Of a stretch of DNA of 32,087 bases, positions 16,606 to 24,580 are shown one piece after another. The first letter of the stretch is position 1. Each line of letters starts with the position of its first letter. Position numbers and translations under genes: made by a program. The DNA comes from Chromatiales bacterium. GTDB lineage: Bacteria; Pseudomonadota; Gammaproteobacteria; JAHELT01. A model generated the notes under the pieces. The model searched no databases. It had not been told where the DNA came from and saw only the letters and a list, made by a program, of their open reading frames with translations. The DNA is taken from positions 1-32,087 of the forward strand of contig JAHELT010000045.1 in NCBI GenBank assembly GCA_024644045.1. Reading direction: 5' to 3'.

Positions 16606-17376
16606 ATGAGACGCGGCATTATAACCATAGGCGTTTTCACATTCGTGGAAGCGGTTCGCAGCCGCCTGCTGTGGGTGATGCTGGCGCTGGCGCTCGCCGG
16701 CTTCGCGCTCGCCGAGTTCCTCGGCAGCATCGCCATCACCGAGGACCGCGCCATACAGGTCGGTGTGCTGTCGGCCGGGTGGCGTATCGTCTCCGTGTTC
16801 CTGATCGGGCTGGCGGTGATCTCGAGCCTTGCGCGAGAAGCCGCCGACAAAGGCATGGACCTGCTGTTCTCGTTCCCGATGCACCGGGCCGCCTACTACT
16901 TCGGCAAGCTCGCGGGCTTTGCAGCGCTTGCCGCGCTTGCCGCGATCGTGGCGGTGCCGCTGCTGCTTATGTACGCGCCGCTGCCGGCGGTGCTGCTGTG
17001 GATGGTTTCGCTGTTCTGCGAGCTGCTGCTGATCATCTGCCTGTCCCTGTTCCTGGTCTTCACCTTCAGCCAGGTGACCGTCGCGGTCAGCGGTCTGATG
17101 GGCATCTACGTGCTCGCGCGCAGCATCGAGTCGTTTCAGTTGATGGCGCGCGGCCCGTTCTTCGACAGCAGCTCGTTCGCCGATCAGTTCGTCGCGCTGT
17201 TCATGCAGTCGCTCGCCTACCTGCTGCCGTCGCTCTCGCTGTTCGCGCGGGCCGACTGGCTGATCGACCCGGCCAGCAGCGACGGGGCGTTGCTCGGCGT
17301 GCTCGTGCAGACCGTGATCTACGCCACGCTGATATCCGCGGCGGCGCTGTTCGACCTGTACCGGAAATCGCTGTGA
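16606..17376 (+). CDS. ABC-2-type transporter permease
   Basis: This 256-residue, very hydrophobic protein has about six transmembrane helices (near 18-38, 60-80, 100-122, 124-160, 200-215 and 230-250). The charged loop AREAADKGMDLLFSFPMHR between helices 2 and 3 is typical of ABC-2 permeases. It starts at ATG 16606. The matching ATPase is three genes on (19085-19804), with an unknown membrane-anchored protein and a prepilin between them. The gene neighbourhood, inside a pilus locus, suggests a role in pilus biogenesis like PilI of the Myxococcus PilGHI transporter, rather than general export. The substrate is unknown. Confidence 0.8.
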   Translation: MRRGIITIGVFTFVEAVRSRLLWVMLALALAGFALAEFLGSIAITEDRAIQVGVLSAGWRIVSVFLIGLAVISSLAREAADKGMDLLFSFPMHRAAYYFGKLAGFAALAALAAIVAVPLLLMYAPLPAVLLWMVSLFCELLLIICLSLFLVFTFSQVTVAVSGLMGIYVLARSIESFQLMARGPFFDSSSFADQFVALFMQSLAYLLPSLSLFARADWLIDPASSDGALLGVLVQTVIYATLISAAALFDLYRKSL

Positions 17377-17473
17377 CCCGCGCCTGGTGGAGCGGCGCTG
17401 GAGCCCTGCGGCGTGGCTCCGGGTCGTTCCGTGCGCCTGCGTACCGGTCGCTGAAGCCTGACCCTGCTGGGGC

Positions 17474-18223
17474 GTGCCGTTCGTGCTCTTGACCCGGCTC
17501 ACACAACCACGCCCACGCAGGCAAGCGCCTCGCGCCTGCGTCTGGTTGTTGAGCACCGCTCTGCTGGCGCAGTTGCTCTGGCACGCCAGCCTTCCGGAGC
17601 CGCAGGCGCGCGCCCGGGCGCTGCCCGAACCGCCGCCGGTCGAGTACCTGCGTCTGCTCGGGCTCGGCGAGCCGGCCGTGCTGTCACGCCTGGTTTCGCT
17701 GTGGCTGCAGGCGTTCGATAACCAGCCCGGGATCAGCCTGCCGTTTGTGGCGCTGGACTACGAACGGGTGGTCGGCTGGTTACGGGCATCCCTGCGCCTG
17801 GACCCCCGAAACACCTACCCGCTGCTGGCGGCCAGCCATCTCTACGCGGACGTCGTGGATGTCGGCAGGGCGCGGCGCATGCTGCACTTCGTTGCGCGGG
17901 AGTTCACCCTCGACCCGGCACGCCGCTGGCGCTGGATGGCGCACGCTGTGCTCGTCGCGAGGCATCGGCTGCACGACCCGGCGCTTGCGCTGAGCCTGGC
18001 GCGGCAGCTGACGCAGGCGGATACGGATACCGGGATACCCGGCTGGGCCCGCCAGATGCAGATCTTCGTGCTCGAGGACATGGGTGAATACGAAGCGGCA
18101 CGCCTGCTGATTGGCGGAACGCTGGACAGCGGCGCGATCACCAGCGCGCAAGAGCAACGGTTCCTGCGCCAACGCCTCGAACGGCTGCGCAAAACACGCG
18201 AATCGACCAGCGTTGAAAAATGA
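17474..18223 (+). CDS. Membrane-anchored helical-repeat protein of unknown function
   Basis: I do not recognise this 249-residue protein. It starts at GTG 17474; the 97 bases before it hold no visible feature. A basic N-terminus (about 1-21) and one transmembrane helix (about 22-38) are followed by a Pro-rich linker. The remaining 190 residues are helical and TPR-like: VGWLRASLRLDPRNTYPLLA, LYADVVDVGRARRMLHFVA, VLEDMGEYEAARLLIGGTL. The domain should face the periplasm. It lies between the ABC permease and the prepilin/ATPase genes on the same strand, so it may be a periplasmic partner of the transporter, comparable in position to PilG of Myxococcus pilGHI. That comparison is context only. Confidence 0.65.
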   Translation: MPFVLLTRLTQPRPRRQAPRACVWLLSTALLAQLLWHASLPEPQARARALPEPPPVEYLRLLGLGEPAVLSRLVSLWLQAFDNQPGISLPFVALDYERVVGWLRASLRLDPRNTYPLLAASHLYADVVDVGRARRMLHFVAREFTLDPARRWRWMAHAVLVARHRLHDPALALSLARQLTQADTDTGIPGWARQMQIFVLEDMGEYEAARLLIGGTLDSGAITSAQEQRFLRQRLERLRKTRESTSVEK

Positions 18224-18238
18224 ACACTTGTTGAAAAA
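18212..18238 (+). repeat. Two direct repeats GTTGAAAAA (candidate activator sites)
   Basis: GTTGAAAAA occurs at 18212-18220 and again at 18230-18238, spaced 18 bases start to start, close to two helical turns. The second also forms a small dyad, TTGTT-GAAA-AACAA (18229-18242). They lie about 85-110 bases upstream of the start point predicted from the sigma-54 promoter at 18295. That is the usual distance for enhancer-binding activators. The first copy overlaps the end of the preceding gene. Confidence 0.4.
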
Positions 18239-18294
18239 CAAACGCAAAACCCCCGGCCCGGCGTCAAGGCGCGGGGCGCATGCCGAGCGCAAAG

Positions 18295-18310
18295 CGGCAT
18301 AGAGATTGCA
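18295..18310 (+). promoter_or_regulatory. Sigma-54 (-24/-12) promoter of the prepilin gene
   Basis: CGGCAT-AGAGA-TTGCA matches the TGGCAC-N5-TTGCA consensus at nearly all key positions. The invariant GG (18296-18297) and GC (18308-18309) are exactly ten bases apart. Transcription should start near 18321, leaving a 28-base leader before ATG 18349. The regulator encoded at 1173-2591 is the obvious candidate activator. Confidence 0.7.
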
Positions 18311-18348
18311 ACTTCGCGGTAGCGGCTCCCCAGGGCGGATGGATTAAG

Positions 18349-19047
18349 ATGCGGTTGATCGGCAACCGGCTAACTCGAAGAACAAAGCGGCAGTCGGGGT
18401 TTACCCTGATCGAGATTGCGATCGTGCTCGTGATCATCGGCCTGATACTCGGCGGCATCCTGCAGGGCCAGGAGCTGATCACCAGCGCCCGCGTGCGCTC
18501 GCTCGCCGATCAGACGAACAACATCACCGCCGCGTGGCTCGCGTTCGAGGACCGCTATCGCGGGTTGCCGGGTGATTATGTGAACGCCAGCGGACAGATC
18601 AAAGCGGGGCTGCGCAACGGGGACGGAAACGGGGTGATCGACAGCGACCAGGAACGCGGCCAGCTGTGGGCGCATCTCGGTGCCTCGGGAATCCTGGCCG
18701 GGAACTACGACGGCGCCGCGGTCGCCGGCGGGTTCGACTGCCCGCCCGCCACCTGTCCGCAGAACGCCTTCAACCGCGGCTTCATGATCACCCGGGACAA
18801 CCAGGCGATAAACAACCCGGTGGAGGGCAACGAGCTCTGGTCGGGCAATCAGATCCCGGCGCTGATCCTCGCCGAGATGGACCGCAAGGTGGACGACGGG
18901 CAGGCCAACGGCGGGCGCATGCAGCTCGGCCAGGGCGGTCCGGGCTGGTCGGCCGCGAATGCGTCGCTGTGCCTCGACAGCGCGGGCACCGGGTACGCCG
19001 TGCTGGCCGATCCGGGCGACTGCGCGGTGGTGTTCCGCAACTTCTGA
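18349..19047 (+). CDS. Type IV prepilin / pseudopilin-like protein
   Basis: This 232-residue prepilin has leader MRLIGNRLTRRTKRQSG and mature start FTLIEIAIVLVIIGLILGG: cleavage after Gly17, Phe at +1, Glu at +5. The globular part has an acidic loop NGDGNGVIDSD (90-100), reminiscent of calcium-binding loops of pseudopilins, followed by QLWAHLGASGILAGNY. Near the end are EMDRKVDDGQANGGRMQ and several Cys (131, 136, 208, 225) that could form disulfides. ATG 18349 is chosen because the sigma-54 promoter lies just upstream; the in-frame start at 18280 would be outside the transcript. It sits inside an ABC transporter gene set. It has its own regulated promoter and may be the major subunit or a regulated minor pilin. 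Confidence 0.88.
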   Translation: MRLIGNRLTRRTKRQSGFTLIEIAIVLVIIGLILGGILQGQELITSARVRSLADQTNNITAAWLAFEDRYRGLPGDYVNASGQIKAGLRNGDGNGVIDSDQERGQLWAHLGASGILAGNYDGAAVAGGFDCPPATCPQNAFNRGFMITRDNQAINNPVEGNELWSGNQIPALILAEMDRKVDDGQANGGRMQLGQGGPGWSAANASLCLDSAGTGYAVLADPGDCAVVFRNF

Positions 19048-19084
19048 AAGCCCGGGGCGCGGCGTCCCTTTGCAGCAGGGGTCA

Positions 19085-19804
19085 ATGGTCAGCGCAATCT
19101 CAGTCAGCGGGCTTCGTAAACGCTTCGACGGCAACCGGGTGTTGCGCGGTATCGATTGTGAGATCGGCGCCGGCGAATCGTTCGGCCTGGTCGGGGCTAA
19201 CGGGGTCGGCAAGACGACCCTGCTCAAATCGATTCTCGACTACGTCGCCACCGACGGCGGCGAGATCAGGATATTCGGTACCCCGTCGCAGCAGCCGCGC
19301 GCGCGCAGCCGCCTGGCGTTCCTGCCCGAGCAGTTCGTGCCGCCCTACTTTCTTCGTGGGCGCGACTTTCTGACCTACGTGGCGCGTCTGCACGGCGTAC
19401 GGCTCGAGCAGCGGCGCCTCGATGCGGTGTTCGATGTAGTGCAGCTCGACAGCGGCGTGCTGGAGCGCTCCGTGCGTCAGTTCTCCAAGGGCATGGCGCA
19501 GAAACTGGGGCTGGCCGCGATCTTTCTGAGCGGCAAGGAGCTGCTGATCCTCGATGAGCCCCTGGGCGGGCTGGACCCGGCTGCACGCGCCAGCATCAAG
19601 CGGCATCTGGGTGAGCTGCACGAACGCGGTACCACGCTGCTGTTCACCACCCACCTGCTGAGCGACGTGGAGGCCTTGTGCGATCGCATCGGCATCCTCA
19701 ACGGCGGTGTGCTGAGCTACCTGGGCACCCCGCAGGCATGCATGGCGCACTACCGGTGCTCCTCGCTCGAGGAAGCGTATCTGCGGTGTGTGGGCGGCGG
19801 GTAG
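19085..19804 (+). CDS. ABC transporter ATP-binding protein
   Basis: This 239-residue ATPase starts at ATG 19085, preceded by AGGGG at good spacing. Walker A GANGVGKTT lies near residues 37-45, with a Q-loop further on. The signature reads FSKGMAQKLG in place of LSGGQ, a common variant in ABC-2 exporters. Walker B is LLILDEP, followed by the D-loop GGLD and the H-loop FTTH. The C-terminus ends soon after the core. It should energise the permease encoded at 16606-17376. It follows the prepilin by 37 bases on the same strand, so the sigma-54 promoter may drive it as well. By context it is comparable to PilH of Myxococcus; the transported substrate cannot be told from sequence. Confidence 0.9.
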   Translation: MVSAISVSGLRKRFDGNRVLRGIDCEIGAGESFGLVGANGVGKTTLLKSILDYVATDGGEIRIFGTPSQQPRARSRLAFLPEQFVPPYFLRGRDFLTYVARLHGVRLEQRRLDAVFDVVQLDSGVLERSVRQFSKGMAQKLGLAAIFLSGKELLILDEPLGGLDPAARASIKRHLGELHERGTTLLFTTHLLSDVEALCDRIGILNGGVLSYLGTPQACMAHYRCSSLEEAYLRCVGGG

Positions 19805-19806
19805 AA

Positions 19807-19823
19807 GGCCGGCTCTGCCGGCC
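19807..19823. terminator. GC-rich hairpin between convergent genes
   Basis: GGCCGGC-TCT-GCCGGCC is a perfect seven-pair stem with a three-base loop, located two bases after the ABC ATPase stop and nine bases after the ntrC stop on the other strand. No T-run follows on either strand, so it is at best a weak, two-way terminator. Confidence 0.4.
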
Positions 19824-19832
19824 CGCTCGGAC

Positions 19833-21224
19833 TCAGCCGTTCAGCTCCTTGATCTTGCGGCTCAGCGTGTTGCGGCCCCAGCCGAGCAAGCGCGCTGCTT
19901 CCTGACGCCGACCCCCGGTCTTCGCCAGCGCGGCCTCGATCAGCACCCGTTCGAATGCCGGCAGCGCCGTCTGCAGCAGCGTGGCGTCGCCAGCGGCCAG
20001 CGCCCGCGCCGCCCAGCCGCGCAGCGCCTGCTCCCAGGCGTGCCCCGGCGCCGCGCCCGGGCGGGCGACGAGCTCCGGGGGCAGGTCCGCAACAGCGATA
20101 TCCTTCCCGGGCGCCATCACGGTGAGCCAGCGGCACACGTTCTCCAGCTGGCGAACGTTGCCCGGCCAGTCGAGGCCTGCCAGAAACTCGCGGGTTTCCG
20201 CCAGCGCGTTCTTCACCGGTACGCCAAGCTCGTTTGCCGCCTGCTGCAGGAAGTGACTCAGCAATGCGGGCAAGTCTTCGCGGCGCTCGCGCAGGGCCGG
20301 TATGTGCACGCGAATCACGTTCAGGCGGTGGTACAGGTCCTCGCGGAAGCGGCGGGCGCCGACCAGCTGTTCGAGGTTCTGGTGAGTGGCGGCGATAATC
20401 CGCACGTCGGTGTGCACCGGCGAGTAGCCGCCGACGCGGTACAGCTCGCCGTCGGCGAGCACGCGCAGCAGGCGGGTCTGCAGCTCCGCCGGCATGTCGC
20501 CTATCTCATCGAGAAACAAAGTGCCGCCGTGCGCCTGCTCGAACCGCCCGCGGCGCATCCCCGCGGCGCCGGTGAACGCGCCCTTCTCGTGCCCGAACAG
20601 CTCCGACTCCAGCAGGTCTTTCGGAATCGCCGCCATGTTGAGCGCCACGAACGGTTGCCGGGCGCGGCTGCTGTGCCGGTGCAGGGCGCGCGCCACGAGT
20701 TCCTTGCCGGTGCCCGACTCGCCGTTGATCAGCACCGTGGCGCTGGAGCGGGTCAGCCGGCCGATGGCCCGGAACACCTCCTGCATGGCGGGCGAGGCGC
20801 CGATGATCTCGTGCTCGAGCTGCGTCTCGGCGGGCGCCGCGGTGGCAACCGGCGCAGCCGCCCGGCACGCCCTGCGCACCAGCTCCACAGCATCGTCCAC
20901 ATCGAAGGGTTTGGGCAGGTACTCGAAAGCGCCGCCCTCGTAGGCGGCCACCGCGCTGTCCAGGTCCGAGTGCGCGGTCATGATGATGACCGGCGTTTCC
21001 GGATGATCGTTCTGCAGCCGTTTCAGGAATCCGAGCCCGTCGGTGCCCGGCATTCTGATGTCGGTGACGATCGCATCCGGCGCGTGCGCGCCGAGGGCGG
21101 CCAGCGCTTCGTCTGCGCTGACGAAACTGCTCACTCCGAACTGCGCTTCCTGCAGCGCCCGCTCCATCACCCAACGAATCGACTGGTCATCGTCGATCAC
21201 CCATACGTGGCGCTGTTCAGCCAT
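19833..21224 (-). CDS. ntrC: Nitrogen regulation response regulator NtrC
   Basis: This 463-residue sigma-54 activator has an acidic pocket DDD (11-13), phospho-acceptor Asp55 in VTDIRMPG, Walker A GESGTGKE, an intact GAFTGA loop within GHEKGAFTGAAG, and Walker B LFLDEIGD. The C-terminal Fis-type helix-turn-helix carries RRQEAARLLGWGRNTLSRKI. The last features and overall length fit NtrC (glnG). When nitrogen is short, NtrB phosphorylates it and it activates glnA and other nitrogen genes. Its ATG at 21224 lies inside the end of ntrB (8-base overlap), so the two are co-translated. Two perfect NtrC-type operators are present upstream in this locus. Confidence 0.95.
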   Translation of the reverse strand: MAEQRHVWVIDDDQSIRWVMERALQEAQFGVSSFVSADEALAALGAHAPDAIVTDIRMPGTDGLGFLKRLQNDHPETPVIIMTAHSDLDSAVAAYEGGAFEYLPKPFDVDDAVELVRRACRAAAPVATAAPAETQLEHEIIGASPAMQEVFRAIGRLTRSSATVLINGESGTGKELVARALHRHSSRARQPFVALNMAAIPKDLLESELFGHEKGAFTGAAGMRRGRFEQAHGGTLFLDEIGDMPAELQTRLLRVLADGELYRVGGYSPVHTDVRIIAATHQNLEQLVGARRFREDLYHRLNVIRVHIPALRERREDLPALLSHFLQQAANELGVPVKNALAETREFLAGLDWPGNVRQLENVCRWLTVMAPGKDIAVADLPPELVARPGAAPGHAWEQALRGWAARALAAGDATLLQTALPAFERVLIEAALAKTGGRRQEAARLLGWGRNTLSRKIKELNG

Positions 21225-22278
21225 CGCCGTTCTCCACCGGAATCAAAACGTCGAAAACCGTCCGCTGCGGGACGCTGGTACACTGGATCAGTCCCCCCAT
21301 CTGGCCGACCAGGGATTGCGCGATGCTGAGTCCAAGCCCGGTGCCGTCCGCGCGCCCGGTGACCAGGGGAAAGAACATCTTGTCCTGCATGTCCGCCGCG
21401 ATCCCGGGACCGTCGTCGCCGATCTGGATCTGCGCCACCAGTCGATGCCTGCGCTGCCCGATGGTGTGCTGGCGCAGGATGCGGGTGCGCAGTTGAATGT
21501 TGCCCGCATCGCCGAGCGCCTGGAGTGAATTGCGCGCGATGTTCAGCAGCGCCTGAATCAGCCAGTCCCGGTCGACCAGCACCGGCGGAATGCTGGGATC
21601 GTAGTCGCTGGCGATCACGACCCCGGGCGGCGCCTCCGCCGCCACGAGGGCCAGCACGTGCTGCGTCGCCTCGTGCACGTTGGTCGCGCTCAGGCGGGGA
21701 CGGCTGTTCGGGCCCAGCATGCGTTCCATCAGCGCCTGAAGCCGGTCGGCCTCGCGAATGATGATGTCCGTGTACTCGTGCAGGCGCGGGTCGCCAAGCT
21801 GCCGCTGCAGCAGCTGCGCGGCGCCGCGTAACCCGCCCAGCGGATTCTTCACCTCGTGAGCCAGCCCGCGGGCGAGCGCGCGGGCCGCATCCTGCTGCGC
21901 CAGCAGACGGGCTTCGCGCGTGATACGCAGGTACCGGTCCAGCGAGCTGAGCTCGACCAGCAGACCGTCCTGCTCGCCGTAGCGCAGCGGCGAAGCGGTA
22001 TAGTCCACCATGCGCTGCGTGCCGTCATGCAGCGTCAAGGCAGCCTCCCGTCCGATGTAAGGTGCCGCGCGATCGAGCGCTTCGCGCAGGCCGTCGCGAA
22101 ACGCCGCATCCGACTGCACCACGCTGGCCAGCGGCAGGCCGCGGCATTGACGGGCGCTCACCGTCAGCAGCTGCTCAGCCGCCGCGTTCAGGTAGAGCAA
22201 ACGCGTCTCGGCGTCGAGCACCAGCACCGCGGTGGCAAGGTTGTCGAGGACTGGCAGTGCCGCTGGGGTATCGCTCAT
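21217..22278 (-). CDS. ntrB: Nitrogen regulation histidine kinase NtrB
   Basis: This 353-residue soluble kinase/phosphatase has an N-terminal PAS domain (about 10-110: VLDAETRLLYLNAAAEQLL). The H box AHEVKNPLGGLRGAAQLL follows, then the N box IARNSLQAL, the G1 box IGDDGPGI and the G2 box GTGLGLSIAQ. In the known pathway PII controls whether it phosphorylates or dephosphorylates NtrC. The start is ATG 22278 with GGAGGG nearby upstream. It is separated from the DUF4124 gene by 143 bases that contain a promoter and an NtrC operator, so ntrBC can be transcribed independently of glnA. Confidence 0.95.
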   Translation of the reverse strand: MSDTPAALPVLDNLATAVLVLDAETRLLYLNAAAEQLLTVSARQCRGLPLASVVQSDAAFRDGLREALDRAAPYIGREAALTLHDGTQRMVDYTASPLRYGEQDGLLVELSSLDRYLRITREARLLAQQDAARALARGLAHEVKNPLGGLRGAAQLLQRQLGDPRLHEYTDIIIREADRLQALMERMLGPNSRPRLSATNVHEATQHVLALVAAEAPPGVVIASDYDPSIPPVLVDRDWLIQALLNIARNSLQALGDAGNIQLRTRILRQHTIGQRRHRLVAQIQIGDDGPGIAADMQDKMFFPLVTGRADGTGLGLSIAQSLVGQMGGLIQCTSVPQRTVFDVLIPVENGDG

Positions 22279-22353
22279 GCCCGTGGAGGGAGCAATTTAC
22301 ACACCATGCCTGGTTTTGATGCAAGAAATACTAATTCAATTAAAACAGCGACT

Positions 22354-22382
22354 TATATACTGATCGCGATCGCGACGGTAAA
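22354..22382 (-). promoter_or_regulatory. Candidate sigma-70 promoter of ntrBC
   Basis: Read on the minus strand, TTTACC (22382-22377) and TATATA (22359-22354) are 17 bases apart, about 75 bases before the ntrB ATG. The NtrC operator lies just upstream of the -35 box, so NtrC could tune ntrBC expression as it does at the enterobacterial glnL promoter. Confidence 0.45.
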
Positions 22383-22397
22383 TCTTCGGGGTATTAT

Positions 22398-22412
22398 GCA
22401 CCGAAATGGTGC
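22398..22412. promoter_or_regulatory. NtrC operator upstream of ntrB
   Basis: GCACCGAAATGGTGC is a perfect GCACC-N5-GGTGC dyad, matching the core of the NtrC binding consensus. It lies immediately after the DUF4124 gene and 15 bases upstream of the candidate ntrB -35 box. Confidence 0.7.
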
Positions 22413-22421
22413 GGATGGGGG

Positions 22422-22943
22422 TTATTGAAGCAGCGAACGGCGCTGCACGTACACGACGACCGGCTGGGAGGTGGTAATCGGTTTGCCGCCCTCGTCGACA
22501 ACCGCGGCGGTGACCCGGTGGGCGCCGCGCTCGATGTCGGTGACCACCGCGCTGAGCTGATCGCCGCGCACGCGCACGATCCCGTCCACCGAGATGGTCA
22601 GCTGGTGGCCCGGCTGCAGCTCCGGTTCCAGGCTGACGCTGACCGGAAACTGCCGGGTGTTCTGGAAAGTCTGCTCGGCCTCGGGCTGCACGATGCTGAT
22701 CGCGTAGGTCACCGGCAGGTCGCTTTCCGGCTGGGTGTCTCCGCGCGGCGTGATCTTGACCGGCTCGATCACGTTGATCGGCGGCAGCTCCACGGGTTGC
22801 GCAGACTCGCTCGGCGGGACGTCGCTGTAAACGACATTGCCGTCGGCGTCGATCGATTTGTACAGCGCCGCCTGCGCGTTCATCGCGGCGCCGGCGATGA
22901 ACAGCCAGGCGATCGTCCACACGGGCAATGAACGCGGCATCAT
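22422..22943 (-). CDS. DUF4124-domain periplasmic protein
   Basis: This is a 173-residue secreted protein if it starts at ATG 22943; an adjacent ATG at 22940 is equally possible. A GTG at 22970 is in frame, but it lies against the glnA terminator. The signal peptide ends at NAQA, then ALYKSIDADGNVVYSDVPP follows, which is the DUF4124 signature. The C-terminal half is beta-rich and looks like an Ig-like fold (FPVSVSLEPELQPGHQLTI, ITTSQPVVVYVQ). Its function is not established in any organism I know of. A DUF4124 gene between glnA and ntrB is a recurring arrangement in gammaproteobacteria. No ribosome site stands out. Confidence 0.75.
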   Translation of the reverse strand: MMPRSLPVWTIAWLFIAGAAMNAQAALYKSIDADGNVVYSDVPPSESAQPVELPPINVIEPVKITPRGDTQPESDLPVTYAISIVQPEAEQTFQNTRQFPVSVSLEPELQPGHQLTISVDGIVRVRGDQLSAVVTDIERGAHRVTAAVVDEGGKPITTSQPVVVYVQRRSLLQ

Positions 22944-22970
22944 CGCCGGATTGTCGCAGATGCGGGGCAC

Positions 22971-23003
22971 AAAACAAAACGCCCCGCACGGGGGCGGGGC
23001 GTT
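22971..23003 (-). terminator. Rho-independent terminator of glnA
   Basis: On the minus strand AACGCCCCGC and GCGGGGCGTT form a perfect ten-pair stem with a six-base loop (arms 22994-23003 and 22978-22987), followed by TTTGTTTT. It begins 19 bases after the glnA stop, so most glnA transcripts should end before the DUF4124 and ntrB genes. Confidence 0.88.
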
Positions 23004-23021
23004 GCCTGCGCAGTTGCGGCG

Positions 23022-24431
23022 CTACACGCTGTAGTACATGTCGAACTCGACCGGGTGCGTGGTCATGCGCAGGCGGGTGACTTCATCCATCTTGAGCCTG
23101 ACGTAGGCGTCGATCACGTCGTCGGTGAAAACGCCGCCCGCTTTGAGGAAGTTGCGGTCCGCCTGCAGCGCCTCCAGCGCCTGCTCCAGCGAGAACGCGA
23201 CGGTCTTGATCTCTTTTTCTTCCTCCGGCGGCAGGTCGTACAGGTCTTTGTCCATCGCATCGCCCGGATGAATCTGATTCTGGACGCCGTCCAGCCCGGC
23301 CATCAGCATGGCCGCAAAGGCGAAGTACGGATTGGCGGTGGAATCCGGAAAGCGCACCTCGATGCGGCGCGCCTTGGGGCTGGATACCCAGGGAATGCGC
23401 ACCGAGGCCGACCGGTTACGCGCCGAGTAGGCGAGCAGGGTGGGGGCCTCGAACCCCGGCACCAGGCGCTTGTAGCTGTTGGTCGAGGCGTTGGTGAAAG
23501 CGTTCAAGGCGCGCGCGTGCTTGATGATGCCGCCGATGTAGTGCAGGGCGATTTCCGACAGGCCGCCGTACAGGTCGCCCGCGAACAGGTTCTCGCCGTT
23601 CTTGGTAAGCGACTGGTGACAGTGCATGCCGTTGCCGTTGTCGCCCACCAGCGGCTTGGGCATGAATGTCGCGGTCTTGCCATAGGAATGGGCCACGTTC
23701 AGCACCACGTACTTGAGGATCTGCATCTGATCCGCGCGGGTCACCAGCGTGTTGAACTGAGTGCCGATCTCGCACTGCCCCGCCGTGCCCACTTCGTGAT
23801 GGTGCACCTCGGTGATCACGCCCATCTCTTCCATCGTCTGGCACATCGCCGAGCGCAGATCGTGCAGCGAGTCGACCGGCGGCACCGGGAAGTAGCCACC
23901 CTTGACGCCCGGACGGTGACCGATGTTCCCCTCGTCGTAGTCACGGCCGGAGTTCCAGTCACCCTCCTCGGACTCCACTTTATAGAACGCGTTGTTGATA
24001 TGGTCGCCCCAGGTAACGTGGTCGAACACGAAGAATTCCGGCTCCGGGCCGAAGTACGCTGTGTCGGCGATGCCGGTCGACTGCATGTAGGCCTCGGCGC
24101 GCTTCGCCAGCGAACGCGGGTCGCGCTCGTACCCCTGCATGGTGGAGGGTTCGATGACGTCGCAGCGGATGTTGAGCGTGGGCTCGTCGGAGAACGGATC
24201 CATGACCGCGGTCTCGGCTTCCGGCATCAGGATCATGTCGGACTCGTTGATGCCCTTCCAGCCGGCGATCGAGGAACCGTCAAACATTTTTCCGGTTTCG
24301 AAAATCTCTTCGTCGACGGCGTGCGACGGCACCGTGACGTGCTGTTCCTTGCCGCGGGTATCGGTGAAGCGGTAGTCGACGAACTTGACCCCCTCCTCCT
24401 TTATCTTGCTCAACACATCGGACACTGACAT
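23022..24431 (-). CDS. glnA: Glutamine synthetase, type I
   Basis: This 469-residue enzyme makes glutamine from glutamate, ammonia and ATP in the cytoplasm and is the entry point of nitrogen assimilation. The N-terminal beta-grasp domain has [21 protein letters not shown], then the DGSSIAGW latch. The catalytic core has [41 protein letters not shown] and the NRSASVRIP loop. Tyr398 in [10 protein letters not shown] is the adenylylation site, so this is the GSI-beta form controlled by adenylyltransferase. The length equals the usual 468-469. ATG 24431 is preceded by a strong GGAGG site eight to nine bases upstream. Expression is driven by a sigma-54 promoter with a distant NtrC operator. Confidence 0.98.
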   Translation of the reverse strand: MSVSDVLSKIKEEGVKFVDYRFTDTRGKEQHVTVPSHAVDEEIFETGKMFDGSSIAGWKGINESDMILMPEAETAVMDPFSDEPTLNIRCDVIEPSTMQGYERDPRSLAKRAEAYMQSTGIADTAYFGPEPEFFVFDHVTWGDHINNAFYKVESEEGDWNSGRDYDEGNIGHRPGVKGGYFPVPPVDSLHDLRSAMCQTMEEMGVITEVHHHEVGTAGQCEIGTQFNTLVTRADQMQILKYVVLNVAHSYGKTATFMPKPLVGDNGNGMHCHQSLTKNGENLFAGDLYGGLSEIALHYIGGIIKHARALNAFTNASTNSYKRLVPGFEAPTLLAYSARNRSASVRIPWVSSPKARRIEVRFPDSTANPYFAFAAMLMAGLDGVQNQIHPGDAMDKDLYDLPPEEEKEIKTVAFSLEQALEALQADRNFLKAGGVFTDDVIDAYVRLKMDEVTRLRMTTHPVEFDMYYSV

Positions 24432-24503
24432 TGGATGATTCCTCCAGACCTGTAAGACCGAGCACCGGCGTCGCGCGCCGGCGCACTAGACGCCTATCGC
24501 CAG

Positions 24504-24519
24504 AGCAGTAATTATGCCA
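24504..24519 (-). promoter_or_regulatory. Sigma-54 promoter of glnA
   Basis: Read on the minus strand, TGGCATAATTACTGCT has GG and GC exactly ten bases apart and matches the -24 box well; the -12 box is CTGC instead of TTGC. Transcription should start near 24493, leaving a leader of about 60 bases. The NtrC operator is about 70-90 bases upstream of the promoter. Confidence 0.7.
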
Positions 24520-24580
24520 TTCGATTGCTCAAGAAACGGTATATCATTCAGGGAGTTAGAATACGTCCGGGCAATCGGTC

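Noticed and set aside
13950-17492. Very long open frame (about 1180 codons) on the + strand across the kinase gene
   Set aside because: It runs antisense to the histidine kinase and in other frames of the prepilin and permease. Its product is Gln/Arg/His-rich with no domain, a normal artefact of GC-rich DNA.
18254-18287. Possible terminator between the unknown protein and the prepilin
   Set aside because: GC-rich inverted stretches are visible but the stems are imperfect and no T-run follows.
18280-18348. Upstream in-frame start for the 18349 prepilin
   Set aside because: It lies upstream of the predicted sigma-54 start point and would give an oversized leader of about 40 residues.
19788-21329. 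Long + strand open frame opposite ntrC
   Set aside because: It is a shadow of ntrC with biased composition and no ribosome site.
22944-22970. GTG 22970 start for the DUF4124 protein
   Set aside because: It adjoins the glnA terminator T-run and adds nine residues with no signal-peptide character. The ATG pair at 22943/22940 fits the signal peptide.
23055-24428. Long + strand open frame opposite glnA
   Set aside because: It is the antisense shadow of a fully conserved glutamine synthetase gene and has no recognisable domain.
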